Source: Paracoccaceae bacterium
Lineage (GTDB): Bacteria > Pseudomonadota > Alphaproteobacteria > Rhodobacterales > Rhodobacteraceae
Assembly: GCA_021296235.1 (NCBI GenBank)
Contig: JAGWAS010000002.1
Span: forward strand, 112,720-176,719
DNA: 64,000 nt
Direction of reading: 5' to 3'
Shown: piece by piece, positions 35,589-45,327 of the stretch
How the letters are laid out: every line of letters starts with the position of its first letter
Numbering within the stretch: position 1 is the first letter of the stretch
Notes under the pieces: generated by a model
What the model was told of the DNA's origin: nothing
Databases searched by the model: none
The model's input: only the letters and a program-made list of their open reading frames with translations
Position numbers and translations under genes: made by a program

Positions 35589-36813
35589 TCATGAGTTGCC
35601 GGATCATTTCCATTTCGGATTTGTCAGAAATCTCCTCAAGGGTTTCCGCTAGGAAAGCCAAAGCCAGAAGATTAAGGGACTCCCTTTCGGGGATCCCTCT
35701 CGCCCTTAGATAAAATAGAGAATCCGCATCAGCGTTTCCAGACGTGGAACCGTGCGAGCATACGACATCGTCGGCATATATCTCAAGTTCCGGCTTCGCC
35801 AGAAATTGCCCTGTTTCCCCAACCAGCATTGCTTTGCTGATTTGGTATCCATCGGTCTTCTGGGCTTTGTTCCTTACCAGAATCTTCCCCTGAAAGACCC
35901 CCACGGAGCCGTCAGACAGAACCTTCTTGAAGACTTGGCGACTTCGGCAGTTGGCCGCATCATGCACAACAAGAACGGTGTCGTCGTGATGAGAGCCGCT
36001 GGCGCCCACGACCGCGCCCGACACATGTGCCTCACCCCCTTCACCGAGCAACTCGACCACGCAATCGTTCCTGACAACCTTATGATCCGCTGAAAGGGTA
36101 AAGAGGTTGAAGCTGCTTCCGCAACCCACTCTGGCAAAAACCTGTTCAATGGATCGTCGACCCTTACGCTTGTTCTGAAGGCGTATGTGGCTGAAGCGCG
36201 CACCGTCCATTACATCAACTTCAAAAACAACGTTGGCCTGCCCTGCAACCGAACCGAATTCAAGCAGGCAAAGATCTGAACCGGGTGCAACCCTGATTAA
36301 ATGATGCAAGATACCTTTGCTGCCATTGCTCTCCGAACAATAGTGGATTTGAAGCGACTGCTTGGTGTTCGGAGCAGTTGTTGCAAGTATACCGTGCTCA
36401 GCATCCCTGGTGTTAAGGGCGGCAAACCCGCGGACAACCGTTTTTTGCGCACGGGCCTCCAGTGAACCATAGAGTCCAGCACCCCAATGACTTTCGTCGG
36501 CTGCGGCATCGCCGAGGGTTGCCAGTTCAGGCACGTTCGGACCAGGTTGAGGCAATTCCACAACCCGGCCATTTCTGAATGTGGCCCGGGGACACATATC
36601 CGGAACGCCGGCAGGAATCTCCGTTGCCGGTCCATCGCCGACTGACCCGATTTGAAATTGACCGGGGTCAGTGTGCTTCCAATACTCGTCTCTTTGCTTG
36701 GGAAGTCCTGAATCATGGAACCGCGCCGCAGCCTTCTTGCGGGCGGAGGAAAGCCAGCCATTTGCCTTGATGTCCTTGGCGTCATCCAAAATCATCGCCA
36801 CTGATGTCTCCAT
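35548..36813 (-). CDS. sufD: Fe-S cluster assembly protein SufD
   Basis: Scaffold subunit of the SufBC2D complex. The C-terminal core contains GKILVRNKAQKTDGYQISK, LEIYADDVVCSHGSTSGNAD and LFYLRARGIPERES, matching SufD, with the conserved His in CSHG. N-terminal region begins DDAKDIKANGWLSSARKKAAA. 421 residues. Its start shares bases with the sufC stop (1-bp overlap). Confidence 0.94.
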   Translation of the reverse strand: METSVAMILDDAKDIKANGWLSSARKKAAARFHDSGLPKQRDEYWKHTDPGQFQIGSVGDGPATEIPAGVPDMCPRATFRNGRVVELPQPGPNVPELATLGDAAADESHWGAGLYGSLEARAQKTVVRGFAALNTRDAEHGILATTAPNTKQSLQIHYCSESNGSKGILHHLIRVAPGSDLCLLEFGSVAGQANVVFEVDVMDGARFSHIRLQNKRKGRRSIEQVFARVGCGSSFNLFTLSADHKVVRNDCVVELLGEGGEAHVSGAVVGASGSHHDDTVLVVHDAANCRSRQVFKKVLSDGSVGVFQGKILVRNKAQKTDGYQISKAMLVGETGQFLAKPELEIYADDVVCSHGSTSGNADADSLFYLRARGIPERESLNLLALAFLAETLEEISDKSEMEMIRQLMIEHLAEQGNVGRD

Positions 36814-37568
36814 TAGGCAACCTCCCTGATTAGGTCGGCATACCCGTTTTCCTCAACCTCGCGCGCCAGTTCAGGACCACCGGTGCGAATGATTTTACCT
36901 CCAACCATGATGTGAACCACATCGGGGTCAATATAGTTCAGGAGACGCTGGTAGTGCGTAATCACAAGTATCGCCCGGTCGGGCCCACGTAGCGAATTCA
37001 CCCCTTTTGCCACCTGTCTCATTGCGTCGACATCAAGTCCGGAGTCAGTTTCGTCGAGGATGCACAGGCTGGGTTCAAGCACTGACATGTGCAGAATTTC
37101 ATTTCGCTTCTTTTCGCCGCCGGAGAATCCGAAATTGACCGGTCGTTTCAACAGGCCATCGTCAATATTGAGTTCCTTGGCCTTTGACCTGACGTTCCTC
37201 AGAAAATCCGAAGCCGAGATTTCCTCTTCTCCCCGTGCCTTCCGTTGGGCGTTGTAGGCGGTACGCAAAAACGTCATGTTTCCAACGCCTGGAATTTCAA
37301 CCGGATATTGGAATGCAAGGAACAGGCCGCTTGCCGCTCTTTCCTCAGGCTCCAACTCAAGCAAGTTCCGACCATCGAATTCGACTGAACCTTTCAGGAC
37401 CTCGTATCCGTTCCTGCCGGCAAGGACATATGAAAGGGTGGACTTTCCCGATCCGTTTGGACCCATGATCGCATGAACAGATCCCTTGGCAATGCTAAGG
37501 TTGACACCGTCTAGAATGACTTTGTCTTCTTCTTCAAGTTTAACGTTCAACTCACTGATGATCAGCAT
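36813..37568 (-). CDS. sufC: Fe-S cluster assembly ATPase SufC
   Basis: Cytosolic ABC-type ATPase of SufBC2D. Walker A GPNGSGKST, signature FSGGEKKRNEI and Walker B SLCILDETDSGLD with the SufC-typical DxDSGLD are intact; LFLAFQYPVEIPGV is the Q-loop region. 251 residues. It couples to sufD and is preceded by a broken cupin gene and sufB. Confidence 0.96.
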   Translation of the reverse strand: MLIISELNVKLEEEDKVILDGVNLSIAKGSVHAIMGPNGSGKSTLSYVLAGRNGYEVLKGSVEFDGRNLLELEPEERAASGLFLAFQYPVEIPGVGNMTFLRTAYNAQRKARGEEEISASDFLRNVRSKAKELNIDDGLLKRPVNFGFSGGEKKRNEILHMSVLEPSLCILDETDSGLDVDAMRQVAKGVNSLRGPDRAILVITHYQRLLNYIDPDVVHIMVGGKIIRTGGPELAREVEENGYADLIREVA

Positions 37569-37684
37569 GAATTACCCTCAATTATGTTCCGATCCATACC
37601 ACCGGATGCGTTCAATGTTTCCTGCTGCTGAGACTTCGGCAGCTGCCATGGCCTGCTTCGATCCATGGTCAGGCCTCTACCCTG

Positions 37685-38015
37685 TCAATCAGGACGGTTT
37701 CTTACGGCCGGAATCCCACCCGGCGCAAATGTCGCAGACCAGATGCCAGCCAATCCGCTGCCGTCAATTTGCCCGGCGCGTACGCTATCAAGTTTCTTCG
37801 CCCTCAAGGACGACGGATAGTTCGTCATTGCCGAGATGGTTATGAATTGGAAATGTCCTCTTTCCTGGATCCACCGAATTGAAATGGCAACCGAGTTCCT
37901 GCAATTCCATTGTATCAATCGCCGGCGCCATCGACGCTCCAAAGCGGGTTGCCCCTTCCGGGCCAATCGAAAACTCAGCCGCTTCGAAGTAGTTCCGAAT
38001 TGATTTCTTGGTCAT
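37685..38015 (-). pseudogene. Broken cupin-domain gene in the SUF operon
   Basis: From ATG 38015 the frame encodes a clear cupin start: GPEGATRFGASMAP, ELGCHFNSVDPGKRTFPIHN and HLGNDELSVVLEGE with the metal-binding His pair, then stops at 37788. A shifted frame continues with DSVRAGQIDG, which fits the next cupin strand (usually PVRAGD), until 37685; about nine codons and the frame are lost in between. The second metal motif is missing. A single small deletion with frameshift explains this; a sequencing error is the alternative. Intact relatives of this gene occur beside suf genes in related bacteria, to my recollection. Confidence 0.65.
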
Positions 38016-38058
38016 TGGTTCCTCTTATGACAGATCTGGCCGCGCCAGATGATCGGGA

Positions 38059-39576
38059 TCAACCAACAGATCCCTCAAGTGAAATTGCAACCAATTGCTG
38101 GGCTTCCATTGCGAACTCCATCGGAAGTTCCTGCAGAACTTCCCGGCAAAATCCGTTGACGACCATTGCAACGGCCTCCTCTTCATCCATGCCCCTTTGA
38201 CGGCAATAGAACAGTTGATCTTCGTCAACCTTTGATGTGGTCGCTTCATGTTCAACCCTGGACGAGTTGTTCTTGACCTCAATGTAGGGAACGGTATGCG
38301 CACCGCAGCTGTCTCCTATCAGCAAGCTGTCACACTGCGTATGGTTTCGGCAGTTCTTGGCCCGGGGGTGGATTGAGACCAACCCCCGGTAAGTGTTCTG
38401 CGCAGCTCCGGCCGAAATTCCCTTGGACACGATTCGCGATCGCGAGTTTCTGCCCAGATGCATCATCTTGGTGCCGGTATCCGCCTGTTGCCGGTTGTTG
38501 GTAATCGCAATTGAATAGAACTCGCCGCGCGAATCATCGCCGCGCAATATGCATGAAGGATACTTCCAGGTTACCGCTGAACCGGTCTCAACCTGCGTCC
38601 ACATGACCTTGGAACGATCGCCCCGGCAGTCGGCTCTCTTGGTTACAAAGTTGTAGATGCCGCCCCTGCCCTCCTCATCGCCTGGAAACCAGTTTTGAAC
38701 CGTGGAGTATTTGATCTCCGCGTCCTCAAGCGCAACCAGTTCAACCACGGCAGCGTGAAGTTGGGACGTATCGCGTTGTGGCGCAGTGCAACCCTCAAGA
38801 TAACTAACATGCGAACCTGCGTCTGCGATGATCAATGTACGCTCAAATTGCCCGGTATCCCGTGCGTTGATCCGAAAGTAGGTCGATAGCTCCATTGGAC
38901 ACCGAACGCCGGGTGGAACATAGACAAAGGACCCATCTGTGAATACGGCGGAATTCAGCGTTGCAAAGTAGTTGTCCGTGATCGGAACAACTGACCCCAA
39001 ATACTTCCTAACCAGTTCGGGATGTTCCCTGACAGCTTCGGAAATCGAACAGAAAATGACGCCAGATTTCATCAACTCCGCTTTGAACGTCGTTCCAACC
39101 GATACTGAGTCAAAGACGGCATCGACTGCAACCCGGCGGGCATCAGCAGGTGCACCATCGCTTCCGGCAACTCCCGCCAAAAGCATTTGCTCCTTTAGGG
39201 GAATTCCCAGCTTTTCGTAGGTTTCAAGCAATTTCGGATCCACATCGTCGAGGGTTTCCGGCCTCTTCGTCATACTCTTCGGTTTGGCATAATAGTACTG
39301 ATCCTGGTAGTTGATGGTCGGATAGTTCACCATTGCCCATTTTGGTTCGGACATGCCGGTCCAACGTTCATACGCTTGGAGTCTCCAGGAAGTCAGCCAC
39401 TCAGGCTCCTCATTCTTACCCGAAATCAGACGCACGATCCCTTCATCAAGACCCTTTGGGGCATAGTCCATTTCGATATCGGTTTCCCAGCCGTGTCGAT
39501 AGGTTTCTCCCACCGACCGGACCGTCTCAACCGTCTCAATGTCGACACCTTCACGAATTTTGGTTTCTACCATCAC
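38059..39576 (-). CDS. sufB: Fe-S cluster assembly protein SufB
   Basis: Core scaffold of SufBC2D. Conserved segments are [46 protein letters not shown] and [14 protein letters not shown], then [22 protein letters not shown] (split across residues 410-432) carrying the conserved Cys. 505 residues. The frame starts with GTG 39576; ATG 39573 is the next codon and equally likely. It follows the cysteine desulfurase after 21 bp. Confidence 0.96.
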   Translation of the reverse strand: MMVETKIREGVDIETVETVRSVGETYRHGWETDIEMDYAPKGLDEGIVRLISGKNEEPEWLTSWRLQAYERWTGMSEPKWAMVNYPTINYQDQYYYAKPKSMTKRPETLDDVDPKLLETYEKLGIPLKEQMLLAGVAGSDGAPADARRVAVDAVFDSVSVGTTFKAELMKSGVIFCSISEAVREHPELVRKYLGSVVPITDNYFATLNSAVFTDGSFVYVPPGVRCPMELSTYFRINARDTGQFERTLIIADAGSHVSYLEGCTAPQRDTSQLHAAVVELVALEDAEIKYSTVQNWFPGDEEGRGGIYNFVTKRADCRGDRSKVMWTQVETGSAVTWKYPSCILRGDDSRGEFYSIAITNNRQQADTGTKMMHLGRNSRSRIVSKGISAGAAQNTYRGLVSIHPRAKNCRNHTQCDSLLIGDSCGAHTVPYIEVKNNSSRVEHEATTSKVDEDQLFYCRQRGMDEEEAVAMVVNGFCREVLQELPMEFAMEAQQLVAISLEGSVG

Positions 39577-39597
39577 CTCACCTGCGAATTGATTCGG

Positions 39598-40680
39598 TTA
39601 AGCCGCCCGAGCCCGCATTGCGCTTTTTGATTTTCTCTTTTGCCGTTCAATGTGTTCGCTGCAGCGCCTGATCCATGCATCGGCGAAGCCGAACAGATCG
39701 CTCTGCGACGTCGAGGGACCAAATGAAACCCTAACCGCCGAATTGGAGAGTTCCTCCGAAAGGCCCAATGACTTCAGTGCATTCCTGCCCCTGACCTTTC
39801 CTGACGAACAGGCGGAACCCGCGGAAATCGCATACCCGTCGAGATCAAGTTGAATGACTTGCAAATCGCTTCTCCAACCAGGCACTGCAAAACAGCTTGT
39901 ATTGGGAAGACGGTTGGAACCGCGACCAATGACGACAATATCGCGTACCGAATTCATCAGCCTGCTTTCGAACGCATCCCTCAATTCTCTCACCAGTTCC
40001 CAATCACCTTCATCAACTTCCCTGACCGCAGCACAAACCGCCGCTCCAAACCCTGCGGCTGCAGCAACGTTCTCTGTACCTGATCGTCTTCCCAGCTCCT
40101 GGCCGCCGCCGCGTTGACGCGAAACAATCTCCTGCCCTTCACTGAGGAGCAATGCACCCACACCCTTGGGACCACCAAACTTATGGGCTGATGTAATGGC
40201 CAACGCTGCCCTGTTCAATTCCGAATTCACCGGAATTTTGCCCACTGCTTGAGTTGCGTCTACAACCCCAATTCCCTCGGGCACATTCTGCAGGATACCG
40301 GTCTCGCCGTTTGCGGACTGCAAAGCACTTGATTCCGGCTCTTCAACCTGCACCATTCCGAATTCATCCACTTCCAAAACCTGCTCGGTCCACGCCAGCA
40401 CCGCTTCATGCTCAATGCCGGAAGACTTCATGGACCTGCCCGCCAATGCGAGCGCTGCCGCTTCCGTGGCACCTGAAGTGAAGACAACCCGTTCGGGATC
40501 AAACCCGAGTGATTCTCCAATCGCACACCGAGCCTTCTCCAAGACCGCCTTTGCCGCCCTGCCCTCAAGATGAACCGAGGACGGATTTCCCGTAGCATCG
40601 ATTGCCGAGATCATTGCCTGCCTTGCTTCCAATCTGAGAGGCGCCGATGCGTTCCAGTCCAGATAGACTCGTTCACCCAT
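39598..40680 (-). CDS. Cysteine desulfurase, IscS/NifS-like (type I)
   Basis: PLP-dependent desulfurase, second of the operon. VYLDWNASAPLRLEAR at the start, PLP lysine in ITSAHKFGGPKGVGAL, GGGQELGRRSGTENV and the catalytic Cys loop AGSACSSGKVRG with the CSSG motif. ATG 40680 overlaps the rrf2 stop (ATGA), so the two are coupled; the longer frame to 40722 runs into rrf2. 360 residues, slightly shorter than E. coli IscS. Probably supplies sulfur for SUF or tRNA thiolation; division of labour with SufS is unknown. Confidence 0.92.
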   Translation of the reverse strand: MGERVYLDWNASAPLRLEARQAMISAIDATGNPSSVHLEGRAAKAVLEKARCAIGESLGFDPERVVFTSGATEAAALALAGRSMKSSGIEHEAVLAWTEQVLEVDEFGMVQVEEPESSALQSANGETGILQNVPEGIGVVDATQAVGKIPVNSELNRAALAITSAHKFGGPKGVGALLLSEGQEIVSRQRGGGQELGRRSGTENVAAAAGFGAAVCAAVREVDEGDWELVRELRDAFESRLMNSVRDIVVIGRGSNRLPNTSCFAVPGWRSDLQVIQLDLDGYAISAGSACSSGKVRGRNALKSLGLSEELSNSAVRVSFGPSTSQSDLFGFADAWIRRCSEHIERQKRKSKSAMRARAA

Positions 40681-41138
40681 CAATCGTCCACAACCCGCAG
40701 AAGGTTCGGAACAGCCGGACAAGGTGCCAGTTCATTCTTCACGATATCGGACAGGCAGATTTTGTGGAGGAAGACATAGATTTGAGCAGACAGGCCTTCC
40801 CACAGACGATTGGTCAATGACTGAGCGCGAGAGCCGGAGTTGCCGCCGGACAACACAAATCCGCGCGACAGTGCATCAATATCTTCGTCGACGGCCTGAA
40901 GCACGTCAGAGACACGAATTGCCTCTGCGCTCTTCGCCAATCGATAGCCGCCACCGGGACCGCGTGTTGCCTCAACCAGCTCGGCACGCCGGAGTTTGAC
41001 AAACAACTGTTCCAGATAGGCCAGCGAAATGTTCTGCCGCTCCGATATCTCAGTTAGGGACACGAAGCCGTCTGAAGCCTCAATTGCCAAGTCGGCCAGT
41101 GCCACCATGGCGTAACGTCCCCGAGTGCTTAATTTCAT
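40680..41138 (-). CDS. iscR: Rrf2/IscR family regulator without the cysteine triad
   Basis: Winged-helix regulator at the head of the SUF operon. N-terminal MKLSTRGRYAMVALADLA and the DNA-binding region QNISLAYLEQLFVKLRRAELVEATRGPGGGYRL are classic IscR. The segment that holds Cys92/98/104 in E. coli IscR has no Cys here (residues 86-112); only Cys128 and Cys140 occur. The Rhodobacter sphaeroides IscR is known to lack the standard triad too, so cluster binding by another scheme, or none, is possible. An Irr-type palindrome lies upstream. Confidence 0.9.
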   Translation of the reverse strand: MKLSTRGRYAMVALADLAIEASDGFVSLTEISERQNISLAYLEQLFVKLRRAELVEATRGPGGGYRLAKSAEAIRVSDVLQAVDEDIDALSRGFVLSGGNSGSRAQSLTNRLWEGLSAQIYVFLHKICLSDIVKNELAPCPAVPNLLRVVDD

Positions 41139-41212
41139 GGATCTGCCGCAGTTTGTTGACGGGTTGCGGGCCTTGATCTAAACGAACGTCCGTTGAGCGG
41201 TTGCGCAAACCA

Positions 41213-41231
41213 ATTTAGAATCATTCTAAAT
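41213..41231. promoter_or_regulatory. Irr box / iron control element before the SUF operon
   Basis: ATTTAGAAT-C-ATTCTAAAT is a perfect 9-bp inverted repeat with a 1-base centre. It fits the alphaproteobacterial ICE/Irr consensus TTTAGAA-N3-TTCTAAA exactly. It sits 75 bases upstream of the rrf2 ATG, in the divergent region shared with the alpha/beta hydrolase, so iron-responsive Irr control of SUF is expected. Confidence 0.85.
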
Positions 41232-41292
41232 CGAAGGTCCGGGCTGGTCAAGAAAACGCCGCTCGGACGATGCCAAGGAGATCACCCAACCC

Positions 41293-41955
41293 ATGCCAGC
41301 GATCATTTTCTCCGGTCCCGAAGGGCGCCTTGAAGGCAGATACCACCCACAGGACCAGAAGGACGCCCCTGTTGCGATCGTGCTTCACCCGGACCCAAGA
41401 CATGGTGGAACCATGAACAACAAGGTCGCCTACAACCTTCACTACTGCTTCTATCGGATGGGTTTTGCGGTGCTGCGTTTTAATTTTCGGGGGGTTGGTC
41501 GCAGCCAGCCCGGACCCACGGCCATGGATGAAGGTGTGGGCGAATTGGCGGATGCCGCTTCAGCACTGGATTATATTCAGGCGCAGAACCCGAATTCAAA
41601 GCAATGCTGGGTCGCCGGGTTTTCATTCGGCGCGTGGATTGGAATGCAACTGCTGATGCGCAGGCCTGAGATCACTGGATTTGTTTCGGTTGCGCCTCCA
41701 ACCAACAGGTTTGATTTTTCTTTCCTGGCACCCTGCCCTTCCTCAGGATTGATCGTCAATGGGACCAGCGACGTCATCGCTCCGGCGTCATCAATCGATC
41801 AGTTAGTTGCGAAATTGCAGGATCAGAGAGGAATTACGATCGCTCATACCCCCCTTGAGGGAGCAGGGCACTTCTTCGAGAATGCCCACATGGACAGCTT
41901 GGTGCAGAACGTAACCGGCTATGTGTCGCGGCGGCTTACCGAGAGCACTCGTTGA
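41293..41955 (+). CDS. Alpha/beta hydrolase (KANL3/Tex30-like)
   Basis: 220-residue alpha/beta hydrolase: oxyanion region VLHPDPRHGGTMNN, nucleophile elbow GFSFGAWIG (Ser in GxSxG), acid region NGTSDVIAP and catalytic His in EGAGHFFEN. The HPxPxxGG motif is typical of small serine hydrolases next to suf operons in Rhodobacterales. Substrate unknown. Divergent from the SUF operon across the Irr box; its 3' end overlaps the convergent COQ10-like gene by 20 bp. Confidence 0.88.
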   Translation: MPAIIFSGPEGRLEGRYHPQDQKDAPVAIVLHPDPRHGGTMNNKVAYNLHYCFYRMGFAVLRFNFRGVGRSQPGPTAMDEGVGELADAASALDYIQAQNPNSKQCWVAGFSFGAWIGMQLLMRRPEITGFVSVAPPTNRFDFSFLAPCPSSGLIVNGTSDVIAPASSIDQLVAKLQDQRGITIAHTPLEGAGHFFENAHMDSLVQNVTGYVSRRLTESTR

Positions 41956-42418
41956 ATTCCAAATTGTGTCCTTGGTCGGATTTCATGCGTGCCCGGGTTT
42001 CGAATGCCGAAACGACTGCCGAGACGGCATGATCAATGAACGCCTCGGCAAATGCGGTCAGCACCCGGGATCGGAATTCAAACTCGGCATCGTATTCAAT
42101 CCGTGATCTTCCGTTCCCGAGATCGAAAAATCGCCATTCGCTTTGCAGCCGCTTGAGCGGACCGTCCACATAGCGAACCAATATCCGTTGTTCCTCCGGC
42201 TCAAGCGTTACTTTCGATACCAGAGTTTCCCTGAAGACCCTGATTGAAACCAGGAGGTCCGCGATCAACACCTCCTTGGGTCCCGTCTTGCTGCGCGATT
42301 TTATTCTTGCCGCCCTGCACCAGGGAATGAATTCCGGATAACTCTCAATGTCGGCAACCAAGTTGAACATTTGGGTTGCGGTGTAGGGCACCTCTCGGGA
42401 TTCACTTCGACGCGGCAT
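41936..42418 (-). CDS. COQ10/RatA-like START-domain protein
   Basis: 160-residue polyketide-cyclase/START-fold protein: YTATQMFNLVADIESYPEFIPWC at the N terminus (split) and VDGPLKRLQSEWRF plus YDAEFEFRSRVLTA. This is the bacterial family annotated either as RatA-type toxin or as coenzyme-Q-binding COQ10; beside lipA the ubiquinone-related role is more plausible. ATG 42418 starts at the conserved region. It follows lipA on the same strand with 99 bp between. Confidence 0.88.
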   Translation of the reverse strand: MPRRSESREVPYTATQMFNLVADIESYPEFIPWCRAARIKSRSKTGPKEVLIADLLVSIRVFRETLVSKVTLEPEEQRILVRYVDGPLKRLQSEWRFFDLGNGRSRIEYDAEFEFRSRVLTAFAEAFIDHAVSAVVSAFETRARMKSDQGHNLEFNECSR

Positions 42419-42517
42419 CAATGAATTCTCATCTCCGTTCAAACGTCGGTCGCAGATGAAGCGTCGGCTGCATCCATTTCACACACAAAAGACGTTTCTT
42501 CATTGTTGTCAATTACA

Positions 42518-43456
42518 TCAAATTGTTGCGCTCATTTTCTCTCGCGCTTTTCTGAGTTGCCTGAAGTCTTCGTCGGCGTGATAACTCGACCGGGTAAGTG
42601 GCGATGCCGAAACCATAAGGAAGCCTTTGCCGCGCGCAGTTTGTTCATATGCGACAAATTCATCCGGATGTACAAATCTCGCCAATCGATGATGTTTGGA
42701 CGATGGTTGCAGATATTGGCCAATGGTCAGGAAGTCGACGCCGGCAACACGCAGGTCATCCATAACCTGCAAAACCTCTTGCCTTGATTCGCCCAATCCA
42801 ACCATGAGGCCGGATTTGGTGAACAGATTGGGATCCCTTTCCTTGACCAATTGAAGCAGGCGCAGTGAGGTAAAGTAACGGGCACCCGGCCGAACAGAGG
42901 GATAGAGGGCGGGAACAGTTTCCAAGTTATGATTAAACACATCAGGTTTGGCATCGACAATTCCATGGACCACCGCAGGATCGCAACGCAAGAAATCAGG
43001 TGTCAGGATCTCAATCGTGGTTGATGGTGACTTCCTTCGAATTGCCCTGATAGTCCGAACGAAGAATTCTGCGCCGCCGTCGATCAAGTCGTCCCGATCT
43101 ACGCTCGTTACAACCACATGGCTCAACCCAAGCTTGACCACGGCATCCGCAACCCTGGCCGGTTCAAACTGATCCGGTGCGTCAGGCTTGCCGGTTGCCA
43201 CGTTGCAAAAGGTGCAGCCGCGGGTGCAGATATCTCCAAGAATCATGAAAGTGGCATGTCCGCGGCTCCAGCATTCGCCAACATTGGGACAGGCCGCTTC
43301 CTGGCATACGGTAACCAATCGATGCTTCGCGATGGTATCGCGGGTGCGAAGGTAACCAGCTGAAACCGGTGCCTTGACCCGAATCCAAGGGGGTTTCCTT
43401 GCAATTTCGTTGTCCGGGCGGTGAGCTTTTTCCGGATGTCTTGTTCTGTCTGTCAT
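42518..43456 (-). CDS. lipA: Lipoyl synthase
   Basis: Radical SAM enzyme that inserts two sulfurs into protein-bound octanoate. Both clusters are readable: auxiliary cluster [12 protein letters not shown] (Cys51/56/62) and radical SAM cluster CTRGCTFC (Cys77/81/84). The C-terminal [10 protein letters not shown] carries the conserved auxiliary-cluster Ser. ATG 43456 is chosen; the frame upstream is unconserved. 312 residues. As an Fe-S sacrificial enzyme it is a client of the nearby SUF system. Confidence 0.96.
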   Translation of the reverse strand: MTDRTRHPEKAHRPDNEIARKPPWIRVKAPVSAGYLRTRDTIAKHRLVTVCQEAACPNVGECWSRGHATFMILGDICTRGCTFCNVATGKPDAPDQFEPARVADAVVKLGLSHVVVTSVDRDDLIDGGAEFFVRTIRAIRRKSPSTTIEILTPDFLRCDPAVVHGIVDAKPDVFNHNLETVPALYPSVRPGARYFTSLRLLQLVKERDPNLFTKSGLMVGLGESRQEVLQVMDDLRVAGVDFLTIGQYLQPSSKHHRLARFVHPDEFVAYEQTARGKGFLMVSASPLTRSSYHADEDFRQLRKAREKMSATI

Positions 43457-43785
43457 CGCAGTGCCGTCAACAATTCCAATTGGCCGTCTACACCGAAGCG
43501 CTGCAGATTTCCATGTTCGGTCCGACAATCCCGGCGAGATTCTGAAATCACTGCATTTGGGCCTGATGTTCCCAAGTCATGCAAAAGTTGGTTGCCGGGT
43601 TTCGATCCTGCAACCATCGAATGGCCGGACATCAGATGCGTCGGCTTGTCAAATCCACGGCGTATCCGGGTTGCGCGTGTCATCCTGGATCCGTTCAGCG
43701 GCACTCAAAGTGCCGAATTCGGCATTCAATTCATCCGCGACTGACGGTATATGGCCGCCAGCATGAAAGTTGGAGTTGTTGAAAC
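43457..43785. other. 329-bp divergent intergenic region lipA/icd
   Basis: Contains promoters for lipA and icd by position. Open frames crossing it on both strands are short and without family character. I see no convincing operator, repeat or RNA. Confidence 0.5.
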
Positions 43786-44994
43786 ATGAAGATCAAGGTC
43801 GAAAACCCGGTTGTCGAGCTTGACGGCGACGAAATGACACGGGTGATGTGGGATATCATCAAGAAAAAACTGATTCTTCCCTACCTCGACATTGATCTGA
43901 TCTACTACGACCTTGGAATCCTTGAACGAGACCGCACGAACGATCAGGTCACGGTCGAAGCTGCCAACAAGATCAAAGAGATTGGAGTTGGCATCAAATG
44001 TGCAACAATCACTCCAGATGAAGCGCGGGTTGAAGAGTTCAAACTGAAAAGGATGTGGCGGTCGCCAAACGGCACGATCCGTAACATCCTGGGTGGCGTG
44101 GTATTCCGGTCACCAATCATCTGCAGCAACATCCCGCGATTGGTTCCGGGTTGGACCAAACCAATTGTCATTGGACGCCACGCGTTCGGCGATCAATATC
44201 GCGCAACGGATTTTGCGTTTCCGGGCCCCGGCAAACTGAAACTCAGTTTTGAAGGAACCGATGGCACTTTGATTGAACGTGAGGTCTTTGATGCCCCGGC
44301 TTCCGGGATCGCGCTCGGGATGTACAACCTTGATGAATCAATCAGGGATTTTGCGCGGGCATCCTTAAATTTTGGTCTGTCTCTGGGTTGGCCCGTTTAC
44401 CTTTCAACCAAAAACACAATCCTGAAAGTGTATGACGGCCGGTTCAAGGATCTGTTCCAGGAAGTGTTCGAGGCAGAATTTGAGCAGGCATTCGCAGATG
44501 CCGGCATCAGCTATGAACACAGGTTGATTGACGACATGGTTGCCGCGGCACTGAAGTGGAGCGGTGGGTTTGTGTGGGCGTGCAAGAATTATGACGGAGA
44601 CGTACAGTCAGACACAGTCGCCCAAGGTTTTGGTTCACTTGGACTTATGACCTCGGCATTGATGACACCGGACGGTAGCGTCATGGAATCTGAGGCCGCA
44701 CATGGGACCGTAACCAGGCACTTCAGACAGCATGAGCGCGGCGAGAATACATCGACAAACTCGATTGCTTCAATCTATGCATGGACCGGCGGTTTGAAGC
44801 ATCGTGCCAAACTTGATGGCAACACGCGGCTCAAATCGTTTGCCGAAACCCTTGAGCAGGTTGTGCTGAGCACGGTTGAAAACGGCAGCATGACCAAGGA
44901 TTTGGCACTGCTGGTTGGTCCCGACCAAGATTGGCTGACAACCACGGATTTCCTGGAAAAGATCAACGAAAATCTTAGCCGCGCCCTCAATTGA
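43786..44994 (+). CDS. icd: NADP-dependent isocitrate dehydrogenase
   Basis: TCA-cycle enzyme making 2-oxoglutarate, CO2 and NADPH. The sequence is the monomer type shared by alphaproteobacteria and eukaryotic IDH1/2: [44 protein letters not shown] and [18 protein letters not shown] are all conserved. 402 residues. ATG 43786. No partner gene; a hairpin follows. Confidence 0.97.
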   Translation: MKIKVENPVVELDGDEMTRVMWDIIKKKLILPYLDIDLIYYDLGILERDRTNDQVTVEAANKIKEIGVGIKCATITPDEARVEEFKLKRMWRSPNGTIRNILGGVVFRSPIICSNIPRLVPGWTKPIVIGRHAFGDQYRATDFAFPGPGKLKLSFEGTDGTLIEREVFDAPASGIALGMYNLDESIRDFARASLNFGLSLGWPVYLSTKNTILKVYDGRFKDLFQEVFEAEFEQAFADAGISYEHRLIDDMVAAALKWSGGFVWACKNYDGDVQSDTVAQGFGSLGLMTSALMTPDGSVMESEAAHGTVTRHFRQHERGENTSTNSIASIYAWTGGLKHRAKLDGNTRLKSFAETLEQVVLSTVENGSMTKDLALLVGPDQDWLTTTDFLEKINENLSRALN

Positions 44995-44995
44995 C

Positions 44996-45014
44996 CGCTG
45001 TGGTTGGTACAGCG
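44996..45014 (+). terminator. Short hairpin after icd
   Basis: CGCTGT and ACAGCG enclose a 7-base loop directly at the icd stop. There is no T tract, so it may be a weak terminator or mRNA end stabiliser between convergent icd and the DUF1330 gene. Confidence 0.35.
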
Positions 45015-45039
45015 ACGCATCAATCAAGTTGTTCACAGC

Positions 45040-45327
45040 TTATTCGACGCCCTCGACAATAACCAATTCGCGTTCAGCAGAGGATTTGGCGTATTCCAAC
45101 GCTTTGGAATACGTTTCTGAATTATAACACTTTTCCGCATGCTCAACTGAGGGAAACACAACTATGACGTTTCGCTGCCTGTTAACACCTTCAAGGTTCA
45201 CCGATCGGCCACCCCGGGCGAGAAACCGACCTCCATGCTCTGCCACCGCCTTCGTGGCAACCTCCGCATACTTACCGTAAACCACAGGGTCCGTCACATC
45301 GACCCTGGCAATCCAATATGCACTCAT
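45040..45327 (-). CDS. DUF1330 domain protein
   Basis: 95 residues with the DUF1330 dimeric alpha-beta-barrel pattern: [48 protein letters not shown]. Function is unknown; the ferredoxin-like dimer fold is related to EthD and ABM families. Its start overlaps the alaS stop by 4 bp, so it is translated with alaS. Confidence 0.88.
   Translation of the reverse strand: MSAYWIARVDVTDPVVYGKYAEVATKAVAEHGGRFLARGGRSVNLEGVNRQRNVIVVFPSVEHAEKCYNSETYSKALEYAKSSAERELVIVEGVE

Noticed and set aside
36297..36785. 162-codon frame inside sufD on the same strand
   Set aside because: Out-of-frame shadow of sufD; no ribosome site or conserved motif.
43421..43744. 107-codon plus-strand frame in the lipA/icd gap
   Set aside because: Overlaps the lipA start, lacks a ribosome site and recognisable domain.
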